Shown here in pieces: positions 63,500-64,000 of a stretch of DNA of 64,000 nucleotides. The stretch lies in NCBI RefSeq assembly GCF_001556865.1, contig NZ_LSJY01000022.1, positions 1-64,000 on the forward strand, in the 5' to 3' direction. The DNA is from Sphingobium sp. CCH11-B1 (GTDB lineage: Bacteria; Pseudomonadota; Alphaproteobacteria; Sphingomonadales; Sphingomonadaceae). Position 1 is the first letter of the stretch. Each line of letters opens with the position of its first letter. A program made the position numbers and the translations under genes. Under the pieces are notes generated by a model. It was not told the origin of the DNA. It did not search any database and saw only the letters and a program-made list of their open reading frames with translations.

Positions 63500-64000
63500 A
63501 TGGCAGGCCATTCCAAATTCAAGAACATCATGCATCGCAAGGGCGCGCAGGACAAAAAGCGCTCCTCGATGTTCTCCAAGCTCAGCCGCGAAATCACCGT
63601 GGCGGCCAAGATGGGCATGCCCGACCCGGACATGAACCCGCGCCTGCGCCTTGCGGTCAACGCCGCCAAGGCCCAGTCCATGCCCAAGGACAACATCCAG
63701 CGCGCGATCGACAAGGCGTCGGGCGGCGACATGGAGAATTACGAGGAAGTCCGCTATGAGGGCTATGGCCCCGGCGGCGTCGCCATCATTGTCGAAGCGC
63801 TCACCGACAACCGCAACCGCACCGCGACCAACGTCCGCACCGCTTTCTCCAAGAATGGCGGCAATCTGGGTGCCTCGGGCGCGGTGAGCCATGGTTTCGA
63901 GCGCCTGGGCCTCATCACCTATCCGGCGAGCGCGGGCGAGGCCGATGCGGTGTTCGAAGCGGCGCTGGAAGCGGGCGCGGACGATGTGTCCTCGAATGAG
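63500..64000 (+). CDS. YebC/PmpR-family regulator (partial, cut at window end)
   Basis: The first 167 residues of a ~248-residue protein: [39 protein letters not shown] and [46 protein letters not shown] are unmistakable YebC/TACO1 motifs. Recent work on this family concerns relief of ribosome stalling at prolines as well as transcription. The rest lies beyond the window. AGGA sits 2 nt before the ATG, rather close. Confidence 0.95.
   Translation, partial: MAGHSKFKNIMHRKGAQDKKRSSMFSKLSREITVAAKMGMPDPDMNPRLRLAVNAAKAQSMPKDNIQRAIDKASGGDMENYEEVRYEGYGPGGVAIIVEALTDNRNRTATNVRTAFSKNGGNLGASGAVSHGFERLGLITYPASAGEADAVFEAALEAGADDVSSNE

Overview
The window is a GC-rich chromosomal segment of an alphaproteobacterium, most likely a sphingomonad (Sphingobium/Sphingomonas type). 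The pointers are a GapR/DUF2312 nucleoid protein, an atpHAGDC operon without Fo genes and with a very short epsilon subunit, DUF1244 and DUF2312 proteins, BdhA/HrcA/GrpE/GlnE sequences of alphaproteobacterial character, and many small palindromic repeats between genes. It is dense core chromosome: no phage, IS element, CRISPR array, rRNA or integrase was seen, and no gap without a gene exceeds 300 bases.

Layout. 1-3.4 kb: partial serine hydrolase, PRC-barrel protein, OsmC peroxidase, DMT-family permease and an exported COG4798-type methyltransferase. 3.5-10.2 kb: lone CpaF ATPase, then the F1 ATP synthase operon atpH-A-G-D-C (minus strand) with a palindromic repeat inside it. 10.3-17.7 kb: membrane-anchored S1 protease, Ada repair protein, gluzincin-TPR protein, DUF1289, PriA, FSA-type aldolase. 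17.8-24 kb: tRNA-Arg(UCU), a queuosine-precursor-type transporter, a PAS-GGDEF cyclase, truA, fmt, recR, def, a small lipoprotein and an L,D-transpeptidase. 24-31.2 kb: the complete phosphate regulon phoR-pstSCAB-phoU-phoB, with a three-repeat PHO box at the end of phoR. 31.3-34 kb: a Tat-signal protein followed by an overlapping PqqD-like / HprK-like kinase / nucleotidyltransferase cassette; this is the best candidate for a poorly characterised system. 34-41 kb: divergent bdcR/bdcA, M20 amidohydrolase, beta-barrel protein, 3-hydroxybutyrate dehydrogenase plus patatin, YpfJ-type metallopeptidase and a NepR-like mini-protein. 41-47.3 kb: glnE, bcp, DUF455, an M23 peptidase, erpA, xth. 47.3-50 kb: DUF2239 gene behind twin palindromes and a BlaI/M56 signalling pair behind twin TACA-NN-TGTA boxes. 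50-57 kb: hemW, CAP protein, rdgB, rph, DUF6438 lipoprotein, hrcA-grpE, threonine synthase. 57-64 kb: His-rich PadR regulator with DUF2218, M14 carboxypeptidase, DUF4136 lipoprotein, Cys-less L36, a frameshifted pyruvate kinase, DUF1244, GapR, YbjQ, GNAT and a truncated YebC.

Most genes are packed with ATGA/TGATG stop-start overlaps, so several small operons can be inferred. At least seven REP-like inverted repeats of two or three families lie in the remaining gaps. All functional calls come from reading motifs in the translated sequence; no database search was possible.
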